Assembly: GCF_000212855.1 (NCBI RefSeq)
Contig: NZ_GL890993.1
Span: 1,587,798-1,651,797 of the forward strand
From: Streptococcus sanguinis SK355
Lineage (GTDB): Bacteria; Bacillota; Bacilli; Lactobacillales; Streptococcaceae
Length of the DNA stretch: 64,000 nt
Direction: 5' to 3'
Shown here: positions 8,371 through 18,100 of the stretch, piece after piece
Layout of the letters: every line of letters starts with the position of its first letter
Numbering within the stretch: position 1 is the first letter of the stretch
Notes under the pieces: generated by a model
Databases searched by the model: none
Seen by the model: the letters and a program-made list of their open reading frames with translations, nothing else
What the model was told of the DNA's origin: nothing
Position numbers and translations under genes: made by a program

Positions 8371-10847
8371 TGAAAAGAATCAAGCAGACAGGGCTTGACC
8401 AGGTCGGAGGCAAGGCCTATCATTTGCTGAAAATGCAGGCTGCTGGTTTGCCGGTTCCTGACTTTGCGGTGTTTGCTTTTGACTTTTTTCAAAAATCTGC
8501 TAGCTCTGTTGACTTGGAGCGGATGGAAGTAGCCTATCGGTCTGGGGAGTTGGACTTGTCCCAGCTCAGTCAGCAGCTGCAGGACTGGGCCAGAGAGCAG
8601 TTTAGTCAAGAAGATTTGACAGAGGCAGAAAACTGGATCCGGCAGGAGTTTTCTCAGAAAGACTGTCGCTTTGCAGTTCGCTCATCAGCAACCATTGAGG
8701 ATGGCAAGGTTTCCTCATTTGCCGGTCAGTTTGAGAGTCAGCTCAATGTGAAGCCAGAGGGGCTTAAAGAAGCTATTCAAGCGACCTTGCTCTCTCTTTA
8801 TCAGGAGTCAGCTCTTAGTTATCTATTTGAGCAGGAACTATCTTTGAAGCAGGCACAGATGATTTGCCTTGTTCAGGTCATGCAGGAGGGAGACTTGTCA
8901 GGGATTTACTTCACAGCTAATCCCAAGGGCATTCTGAACGAGCACATCATTGTCATCGGTCGGGGCTTGGGCAATAAGGTTGTTGAGGATAAAATTCCTA
9001 CAACCATGGTGACGCTCCATCCCAAGGACCAGCTCTTTTATACAGAGCAGACGGAGGACTCACCAGACGTATCACAGGAACAACTCGAGGAATTACAAGA
9101 CTTGGCTGGTCAGGTGAGTCAGCTTTTCGGACCTTATATGGATATGGAGTTCACCTTCGCAAATGGCCAGCTCTATCTCTTGCAGGCTAGACCTATTACC
9201 ACCTTGCCAGATGGCCAGCAGATTATTCTGGATAATAGCAACATTGTCGAGAGCTATCCGGGCGTTTCTAGTCCTTTGACCATTAGCTTTATCCAAGAAG
9301 CTTATGCCAGCATTTTCCGCAGTCTTGCCCAGCGCTTGGTTGGCAAGGATGCCCCTGAGTTGGCTGCCTATGAAGCCACCTTTCAAAATATGCTGCAGCC
9401 GGTCAATAGCCGAGTCTATTACCAAATTCAGAGCTGGTATCAGCTGCTACAGCTTTTACCTTTTTCTAAGAAAATCATCCCTATCTGGCAGGATATGCTG
9501 GGAGTGCGAGAGACAGAGGTGCCTCAGATGCCGGTGCACCTGTCTGCTTTCAAACGCCTGCAAATCATGATCCGCATTATTCGAGAGTTCTGGACAGCGC
9601 CCAGGCAAATGCGGCAATTGGAAGAACAGTTTGCCCAGATTCAGCGCCAATACGAAGCGAGCTTTTCTCCCGAAGCAGATGCGGAGACCTTGATTGGCTT
9701 GGTTAGCAAGCTGAAAGAGGATATTCTGGCTCACTGGGACATTACGCTGGTCAATGACCTCTATGCTTTTGTCTATACTGGACTCCTGAAGAAGTCGCGT
9801 TGTGGTGGGGCTGTTCAGGCTGAGATTGCAGGGATTGAGCAGATTGAAAGTATGCGGCCGGCTTTGGCTCTGCAGGCTTTAACAGCTCAGCTTAAAGCAG
9901 AAGAAAATGCAGCGATTAGACAGGCCATGACTAGTGAAAGTCCGGCAGTCTTTCTAAGTCGCCAGCACCCTTTGGTCCAAGAAATAGTCTATTTTATCCA
10001 TGAATTTGGTGATCGGGCTCCGGAAGAGTTGAAGTTAGAAACTCCAACCTTTCGAACGCACCCAGAGCGTCTGCTCAAACTCCTGCTGCAAATGTGCCAG
10101 CAAGAGAAGAAGAAGTTGGCCCCTCAGAAACTTGAAGAAGAGGAGCAAAAATCAGGCTGGTGGACGAATTTTCTTCGCAAGCGAGCCATGACTGGTGTTA
10201 AATATCGGGAAAGCTCCCGCTTAAACCGCACACGGATCTATGGCATGATGCGGCAGATTTTCCGAACATTGGGTCAGCAATTAGCCGAGAAAGGGCTGCT
10301 GGCTATGCCTGACGATGTTTTTTACCTGACAAAGGAAGAGCTGTTTGAGTTGACCAGAAAGCCCAGAGATGTTAGTGGCTTGATAGCCGAGCGTCGGGAG
10401 AAGTTGGAGGCTGATAAGGAACTACCAACCTTTAGTCGCTATGTTTTTGCTGGACAGGTCTTTGAGAAATACCTGAAACCGCAAAACCACACCAGCAGTC
10501 ATAATACGGGCAATCAAGCCTTACAAGGGATTGGCTGCTCCCCTGGCTGCGTCAAGGCTCAGGTTCTGGTCGTGGAAGATGTGCAGGAGATTGAGTCTGC
10601 TCAGGACCGGATTATTGTGACCAAGATGACCGATCCGGGCTGGGTTTATCTTCTGACCCAAGCCAAGGGTGTCATTGCCGAGCAGGGGTCTTTGCTCTCG
10701 CACACGGCCATTATTTCCCGCGAGTTAGGTATTCCTTCCATTGTCAATGTCAGAGGTGCCTGCAGCCAGCTGCAAAACGGTGATTGGATTGAGATGGATG
10801 GCCTTACTGGCAAGATTCGACTGATCAAGGAGGAAGACCATGCTTGA
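8370..10847 (+). CDS. PEP-synthase-related dikinase with rifampin-phosphotransferase domain order (second copy)
   Basis: 825 residues and a paralogue of the protein encoded at 3507. N-terminal ATP-grasp domain (FAVRSSATIEDGKVSSFAGQ near residue 105; MDMEFTFANGQLYLLQARPIT near residue 265), long middle, and a C-terminal phosphohistidine domain with SHTAIISRELGIPSI (His at about 778) after TDPGWVYL. It also lacks the PEP-binding barrel. The middle regions of the two paralogues differ strongly, which suggests different acceptor substrates. ATG 8370 overlaps the UbiA stop (ATGA-type) with GGGGG upstream. Activity is inferred; a phosphotransferase using ATP with AMP release is the family expectation. 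Confidence 0.75.
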   Translation: MKRIKQTGLDQVGGKAYHLLKMQAAGLPVPDFAVFAFDFFQKSASSVDLERMEVAYRSGELDLSQLSQQLQDWAREQFSQEDLTEAENWIRQEFSQKDCRFAVRSSATIEDGKVSSFAGQFESQLNVKPEGLKEAIQATLLSLYQESALSYLFEQELSLKQAQMICLVQVMQEGDLSGIYFTANPKGILNEHIIVIGRGLGNKVVEDKIPTTMVTLHPKDQLFYTEQTEDSPDVSQEQLEELQDLAGQVSQLFGPYMDMEFTFANGQLYLLQARPITTLPDGQQIILDNSNIVESYPGVSSPLTISFIQEAYASIFRSLAQRLVGKDAPELAAYEATFQNMLQPVNSRVYYQIQSWYQLLQLLPFSKKIIPIWQDMLGVRETEVPQMPVHLSAFKRLQIMIRIIREFWTAPRQMRQLEEQFAQIQRQYEASFSPEADAETLIGLVSKLKEDILAHWDITLVNDLYAFVYTGLLKKSRCGGAVQAEIAGIEQIESMRPALALQALTAQLKAEENAAIRQAMTSESPAVFLSRQHPLVQEIVYFIHEFGDRAPEELKLETPTFRTHPERLLKLLLQMCQQEKKKLAPQKLEEEEQKSGWWTNFLRKRAMTGVKYRESSRLNRTRIYGMMRQIFRTLGQQLAEKGLLAMPDDVFYLTKEELFELTRKPRDVSGLIAERREKLEADKELPTFSRYVFAGQVFEKYLKPQNHTSSHNTGNQALQGIGCSPGCVKAQVLVVEDVQEIESAQDRIIVTKMTDPGWVYLLTQAKGVIAEQGSLLSHTAIISRELGIPSIVNVRGACSQLQNGDWIEMDGLTGKIRLIKEEDHA

Positions 10848-11907
10848 AATTAAACCAGTCAAACCCAATACTGCAGAGCTGGATGATTTTCTAGCCCTGC
10901 CCAAGCAGATTTACCAGCCAGACCACCTCATGCAGTCAGAAGAGGAGGAACTGGCTTTGATTGAAGGCAGTCACCCGCTGAGTTCTGACCTAGATATCCA
11001 TGCCTTTGTTGGCTATGAGAACAATCGGCTTTTTATTCGAGGCCTCCTAACCTTCTATCCAGATGATGAGGCTGCTTACTTGGGATTTTTCGAGTCAATC
11101 AATGACCAACAGATTGTATCTGCTTTTATCGAGCATTTAGCAGGTTTTGCTCGCAGTCTCGGAGCGATTAAGTTAATCGGTCCCGTACAGGCAAGTTTTT
11201 GGCTGGGTTATCGAATGCAGCTGACTGGAACAGAGGAGCTCCCTTTTACTGGAGAACCTCATAATCCAGACTATTATCCTAAGTTGTGGCAGGCTGCAGG
11301 TTTTGAACTCAAGGAGCGCTATCTGTCCAATTTTTATCCCAAGGTTAGCAATCAAACTCATCAGGACAAGCTAGCTCATCGCTTTGAGTCTTTTGAAGAA
11401 GCGGGTTTCACCATTTGCTCTCCAAAGAAAAAGGAGTGGGATCAAGCTTCGCTGCAGGTTTTTGAGCTCCTCAATCGACTCTATCAAGATTTTCCGATTT
11501 ATCGGTCTATTTCCAGTCAGCAGTTCAGTCAGATTTTTCAAAAATACCAGTATATTCTTGATTTTTCCATGGTTAAGCTGGCCTATAAGGAGGGCAAGCT
11601 AGCTGGTTTTCTGATTGCTATGCCGGACTACGGCTCTCTGGTTTATCAAAAACTGACTCCTCTCAACCTAGCTAAGCTTTTTTGGATTAAGCGCTTTCCC
11701 AAACGCTATATGATTATGTATCTGGGAGTAGATGAGGAATTCTTGGGATTGGGCTCTGCCTTGGCCTATCCGATTTTTAAAGAAGCGCAGAAGCGTCAAG
11801 CCTCAGCTATTGGAGCCTTGATTCATCAAAAAACCGTCACGCGCCACTATGCGGCAGAACTGCAAGGAGACAAGCATGAGTATGGTCTCTTTGAGTTGGA
11901 TTTGTAA
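10840..11907 (+). CDS. GNAT-superfamily acyltransferase-like protein
   Basis: 355 residues. The C-terminal half looks like an acetyl-CoA-dependent GNAT fold (LAGFLIAMPDY near residue 255; MYLGVDEEFLGLGSALAYPIFKEAQKRQ near 290-320, with a degenerate acyl-CoA loop). The N-terminal half resembles a second, weaker GNAT-like domain, so it may be a tandem form like Fem or N-acyltransferase proteins. It overlaps the previous gene by 8 bases, has an excellent AAGGAGG site, and is the last gene before the operon terminator. It could N-acylate an aminated lipid or precursor; that is speculation from context. Confidence 0.6.
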   Translation: MLEIKPVKPNTAELDDFLALPKQIYQPDHLMQSEEEELALIEGSHPLSSDLDIHAFVGYENNRLFIRGLLTFYPDDEAAYLGFFESINDQQIVSAFIEHLAGFARSLGAIKLIGPVQASFWLGYRMQLTGTEELPFTGEPHNPDYYPKLWQAAGFELKERYLSNFYPKVSNQTHQDKLAHRFESFEEAGFTICSPKKKEWDQASLQVFELLNRLYQDFPIYRSISSQQFSQIFQKYQYILDFSMVKLAYKEGKLAGFLIAMPDYGSLVYQKLTPLNLAKLFWIKRFPKRYMIMYLGVDEEFLGLGSALAYPIFKEAQKRQASAIGALIHQKTVTRHYAAELQGDKHEYGLFELDL

Positions 11908-11925
11908 CAAAATAAATCATATTTA

Positions 11926-11965
11926 AAAAAACAGATTTTCTAATTGAAGATTTGTTTTTTAATTT
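11926..11965 (+). terminator. Terminator of the lipid-like operon
   Basis: Fifteen-base arms (11926-11940 and 11946-11960) pair with two wobbles around a TAATT loop; the T-rich 3' arm and tail complete it. It lies 18 bases after the GNAT stop. Confidence 0.75.
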
Positions 11966-12049
11966 TTCGGGTAAAAATGAACACTATTTTAAGGCTGTTC
12001 AAAAATATGATGATTTCAGCCTTCAAAGATATATTTTTAAGCAAAAGCA

Positions 12050-12078
12050 TTGAATTTTTGTAGGAAATTCTGTAAAAT
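12050..12078 (+). promoter_or_regulatory. Promoter of the metalloprotease gene
   Basis: TTGAAT, a 17-base spacer and TAAAAT, about 37 bases before the start codon, within the AT-rich gap 11966-12114. Confidence 0.65.
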
Positions 12079-12114
12079 TTTAAGAGATTATTATATGGAG
12101 AAAAGGGAATTATT

Positions 12115-15100
12115 ATGGAAAAAAGAATCACTGGTGATACGCTCCAGCGCTATTCTTTTAGAAAGTTATCAGTAGGATTGGTTTCCGCCACTATCGGAAG
12201 CTTCTTTTTGAGTACCGCAATAGGGGGAAATATAAGTACGGTTGAGGCTGCAGAAGTCTCAGCCGGCAAAACCGTTCCAGTCCAGTATCACTACGTAGTA
12301 GAGTCTGAACTGACTGAAGCTGAGAAGAATGCAGTTGTTAAGGAACTTCCAAAGTTTGTGGAAGAAAACTCTGATGCTTATTACCTGGTTTACCGTCCAA
12401 AGACCCAGGGGCTTTCGGCAAAAAGTTTGCCAAAGACGGGCTACTCAAGTCTGTGGGAAGCAACTTTTGCAGCTGCAGGACTGACTTTAGCAGTCTTAGT
12501 AATTGCACGAGGTAGAAATGGCAAGAGATACCTGTCTTCTATTTTGCTGGTGACAGGTCTAGGCTCTATTCTCCTAGCTCCTTCTGTATTTGCAGTGACC
12601 AATATTGAATTAGCCGCCTACAATCAAAGGCTAAATTTGACAGTAGGAGACAAGCTGCCTGAGCCTTTAGAGATTGCTGGTTTTGAGTATGTCGGCTATC
12701 TGAAAAGCGGTGAACAGGGCAAGGCGAACGCAGCAGAAAGTCATCAGCTTCCTACGGCACAAAAGGACTTGTCAGCTGTCGAAGTCGATCAGCAAGCAGG
12801 CAAATCTGCTGGTCTTTCTGGGAATCAGGGTACTGCTAACAAGCCTGTATCTACTGAAACAGAGAAACTGACAGAGCAAGAAAAAGAGATTATTGCTGCC
12901 AAAGAACGTGAATTTGCTCGGCTTTCTCCAGTCATTGAAGTACCAGAACTGGAATTCAAGAGCCAAAAAAGCAGCCAAACCCAAGTTCTGCCTTATCAAA
13001 CAGAATACCAATATTCAAATGAGCTCGCAGAGGGGCAATCTCAGGTCATTCGCGCAGGTGTCGCTGGTACACGTACTGTTGTCACTCGCAATTATATTGC
13101 AGGTAAAGAAATTGTAAAAAGCGAAGTGATTTCAGATCAGGTAACTGCAGAGCCAGTTTCGGAAATTGTGTTGGTCGGAACTGCTGCAGTAAAATCTGTA
13201 CCAAAACAAGCACCAGTGCATCAAGTCCCAGAATTGACGACTTATGGTACAACACCAGATACAGCGCCAGTACAAGAAGCTCCAGAGTTAACCACTTATG
13301 GAACGGCACCAGATACAGCACCAGTGCAAGAAGTCCCAGAATTGACGACCTATGGCACTACACCAGATACTGCACCGGTTCAAGAAGCGCCTGAGCTAAC
13401 CACTTATGGCACAACGCCAGATACTGCACCGGTTCAAGAAGTTCCTGAGCTAACGACTTATGGCACTGCACCAGACACCGCTCCAGTACAAGAAGTTCCG
13501 GAACTAACAACTTATGGTACCGCACCAGATGAAGCACCCGTGCATCAAGCCCCAGAATTAGAGCTGACTACAACGGATGAAACAAGAAGAGAAAAGATCG
13601 ATTTTTCCGTCGAAGAACAGTATACTGATGAGATTCCAGAAGGCAGTCGCCAAGTTGTCACACCAGGTGTACAGGGTGAGCGGGCGATTACCACTCGTAT
13701 CTATACCTCGAATGGCCAAGAGGTTGACCGCCAAGTTTTATCAGATGAAGAAATTCTCGCAGCAGTTACTCAAATTATTAAGGTCGGTACAAGTAAGTCA
13801 AGTCTGATTCCGGCTGACGCACCAAAGGTAGAAGAGCTATCAGAATACCCGCTAACTTACACGGACGAAACCCGCGTAGAGAAAATCAACTATACTATTC
13901 GTGAAGAAGAGACAGACGAGCTAGTCCAAGGCGCCCGTCAAATCGCGACTCCAGGTGTGCAAGGCGAGCGAACTATCAAGACCCGCATCTACAGTTCCAA
14001 CGGTCAAGAAGTTGATCGTCAAGAGCTGTCCAACGAGGAAACTCTTGCTCCAGTAACGCAAGTTGTCAAAGTCGGTACTGCTAAGCCAACCATGGTTCCA
14101 AACGATGCGCCGAAATCAGAAGTTCTTCCAGAATATCCGCTTACTTACTCGGATGAAACGCGTGTTGAGAAAATTGCCTTCAACATCGAGGAACAATACA
14201 CCGATGAATTGCCTCAGGACGCCCGTCAAATCGCGACTCCAGGTGTGCAAGGCGAGCGAACAATCAAGACTCGCATCTACAGTTCCAACGGCCAAGAAGT
14301 TGACCGCCAAGAGCTGTCCAACGAGGAAACTCTAGCTCCAGTAACGCAAGTTGTCAAAGTCGGAACAGCTAAGCCAAATATGGTGCCGAATGATGCACCA
14401 AAAGCAGACGCCTTGCCAGAGTATCCACTGACTTATACAGATGAAACGCGTGTTGAGAAAATTGCCTTTAACATCGAGGAACAATACACCGATGAATTGC
14501 CTCAGGACGCCCGTCAAATTGCCACTCCAGGTGTGCAAGGTGAGCGAACAATCAAGACCCGTGTTTACAGTTCCAACGGCCAAGAAGTTGACCGACAAGA
14601 GCTTTCCAATGAGGAAACACTGACTCCAGTAACACAAATTGTTAAAGTTGGTACGGCCAAGCCAAATATGGTACCGAATGATGCACCAAAAGCAGAGGCT
14701 TTGCCAGAGTATCCACTGACCTATACAGACGAAACGCGTGTTGAGAAAATTGCCTTTAACATCGAGGAACAATACACCGATGAATTGCCTCAGGACGCCC
14801 GTCAAATCGCTACCCCAGGTGTTGAGGGTGAGCGAACTATCAAGACTCGTGTCTACAGTTCTGACGGTCAAGAAGTTGACCGTCAGGAGTTATCGAATGA
14901 GGAAACACTGGCTCCAGTAACGCAAGTTGTCAAAGTCGGTACAGCTAAGCCAAGTATGGTACCGAACGATGCACCGAAAGCAGAAGTTCTTCCAGAATAT
15001 CCGCTGACATACACCGACGAAACTAGAGTTGAAAAAATCAACTTCACCATTCGCGAAGAAGAAACGGACGAATTGGTTCGTGATGCCCGTCAAATTGCGA

Positions 15101-18100
15101 CTCCAGGTGTTCAAGGCGAGCGTACCATTAAGACTCGCGTTTACAGCTCTAATGGTCAAGAAATCGATCGCCAAGAATTGTCCAACGAGGAAACTCTAGC
15201 ACCTGTTACTCAAGTTGTCAAAGTTGGTACGGCTAAGCCAACTATGGTACCGAATGATGCACCGAAAGAAGCAGCTTTGCCAGAGTATCCACTGACTTAT
15301 ATAGATGAAACGCGTGTTGAGAAAATAGCTTTTAACATCGAAGAGCAATATACAGATGAACTTGTTCGTGATGCCCGTCAAATTGCGACTCCAGGTGTGC
15401 AAGGCGAGCGTACTATCAAGACTCGTGTCTACAGTTCCAACGGTCAAGAAGTTGACCGCCAAGAGATATCCAACGAGGAAACATTAGCTCCAGTAACACA
15501 AATTGTTAAAGTTGGTACAGCTAAGCCAAATATGGTACCGAATGAAGCACCAAAAGCAGACGCCTTGCCAGAGTACCCGTTGACTTATACAGATGAAACG
15601 CGTGTTGAGAAAATCAACTTCTCAACTCATGAAGAAGAAACGGACGAATTGGTTCGTAATGCCCGTCAAATTGCAACCCCAGGTGTCCAAGGTGAACGGA
15701 CAATCAAGACCCGTGTCTATAGCTCCAACGGCCAAGAAGTTGACCGCCAAGAGCTGTCCAACGAGGAAACTCTAGCTCCAGTAACGCAAGTTATCAAAGT
15801 CGGAACAGCTAAGCCACATCTGGTTCCAAACGATGCGCCGAAAGCAGCAGCCTTAGAAGAGTTCGATTTAATTCCACTTCATAATCTGTTGGCGGAAGCA
15901 GAACAGATTAAAGCTCAGGCACGTTATTTCAACGATAGTCAGAGTCAACAATCTAGCTATGATACTGCTTTGACAGCAGGTCAAGCGATTCTGAGCCAAT
16001 CACATGCTAGCCAAGCAGAAGTTAACCAACTGGTGGAACGAATCAATCAAGCCAAGGCACAGTTAAGCGGACTTGAGGTTGTCAAAACTGCTCTTCAAAA
16101 CGAGTACGATTTAAATCAAACTATCAAAGCGACTCCAAAATATAAGAATGCAGATTCAGATAAGCAGACAGCTTATAGGGACGAACTGGTCAAGGCAGAA
16201 GGAGTTCTGAACAATCAAACTGCTACACAAGTGCAGGTCAATCAAGCTTTTGCTAGCCTGACAGCAGCCAAAGAAGCTCTAAATGGAGTGCCTAAAGTCA
16301 AGCCGTCAGTTTCCATTCTAAGTCTGACAGAAAATCCTGATGATAAGTCGGTTACGGTTCAATACAGACTTCAAGACCAAACTCAGTCCTTCCGTTCAGC
16401 GACTGCAGAATTGTATCAGGGAGATCAGCTTGTCCGCACTCTTCCGATTACCAATTTCGCAGGAAGTCTGAAGATTGGCGACTTAGACTACTACACAGGA
16501 TATACCCTGAAAACCAAGCTGACTTATGAACTGGATAATGGCAGCTTCACAGACCTTGAAACCGACAGCCGCAATTTTGAATTGGAATACAAGAAGATTG
16601 CCTTTCGAGATATTGATTTGGTTGAGTTTTACAGAAAAGAAAACGACCAGTTTAAGCGCGTCGTGTCCATGAGCTCTATGCCTACGGATTTGTCTACCTA
16701 CTTTGTCAAAGTCAAATCAAGTGAATCTAAAGAAATGCTCCTGCCGGTTCACAGCATTGCAGAAAGCCAGAAAGATGGCAGAGCTGTCTACAAGGTAACG
16801 GTCTCTCTACCTGAGCTGGTTCAAGAAGGTGAGACAGGCTATAAGTCTGGCTATGACTTCTATATCAGTAAGGCAGTTGTTTCTAGTCAGCAAAATCTCT
16901 ACACCAGCTTTGCTGGCTTGATAGACGCGATGAAGCAAAATATGGCTGGCAACTATGTTCTGGGAGCTGATTTGGATGCTAGCGAGGTCAGTCTGGCACC
17001 TGCGGACTATGTCTACCTCAAAGGGAACTTCACAGGCAGTCTGACTGGTAGTCATAATGGCAAGCAGTACGCAATTTATAATCTAGCCAAACCTTTATTT
17101 GAAAACCTCAAGAGTGGTTCCTCTATTTCCAATCTGGACCTGAAAGAGGTTAATATTGTAGGCACCTATGACTCAGCGGCTTTGGCTCGTAATGCAGAAG
17201 GGGCTCGAATCACAGACGTTTCCGTTCAAGGTAGAGTAGAAGTAAAAGAAAATGCTTCACAGGTAGCAGGTTTAGTCGTTATTGCTAACAATACCCAAAT
17301 TACCAATAGCTCCTTTACTGGAACTATCGTGTCAAATGATAAACAGGGCAAAGAATACAATGTTGGTGGTTTGGTTGCCAATCTTAAGGGAGGAAACTCC
17401 TTGATTAGCCAAAGCAGGGCAGATGTGACCATTCTAGCAGGCGCTAGAGCGAATAACCAACGCTTCGGCGGCCTGGTTGGCCGTTTAGAAAACAATGCCC
17501 GCATCAGCCGTTCTTATGTAACTGGAAAGATTCAAAACTCTACTAAGAATGGTCAGATTGGTGGTGTGGTTGGTTCCAATTACTTCAATGGCTTGATTGA
17601 TAATGTCATCAGCAATGTCAGCGGTACAAATGTTTACAGTATTTCTGGCGATCAGGGATATGAGAATAACCGTATCACAGAAGCTTATGCCGTTGAAGGA
17701 AATACAACACTGGAAAATGACAAGTTTGTCACATCAACACTGACTCTGAACGAGGCAGAAGAGAAGCTAGCTAGCTTAGATATTACGACAACGCTAGAAG
17801 ACACGAATCTCAACCTTTATTCTGTCAACTATGCTCAGGAAAAGAATGCTCGAGAAGACCGTCTAATAGCTTATGCTAACATGGAAAAACTCCTTCCATT
17901 CTATAATAAGGAGACCATCATTGCCTATGGAAATAAACTTCCAGATAATCACAAGCTCAATAAGGAGTACTTGCTGGATGTTGTTCCAATGAAGGGCAAC
18001 CAGATTATCACTGATATCAATAGCAACAAGACAGCGATTAATCGCTTGATGCTGCACTTCGAGGATAATACAGTTGAATACCTGAATCTGACCTATAAGG

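Noticed and set aside
14332-14871. 179-codon minus-strand open frame in the metalloprotease gene
   Set aside because: It lies within the 288-bp G5 repeats and recurs in each unit; it is a shadow of the repeat codon pattern.
13228-15876. Regular repeats considered as a CRISPR array
   Set aside because: Repeats are contiguous, 54 and 288 bp long, without spacers, and encode protein domains in frame.
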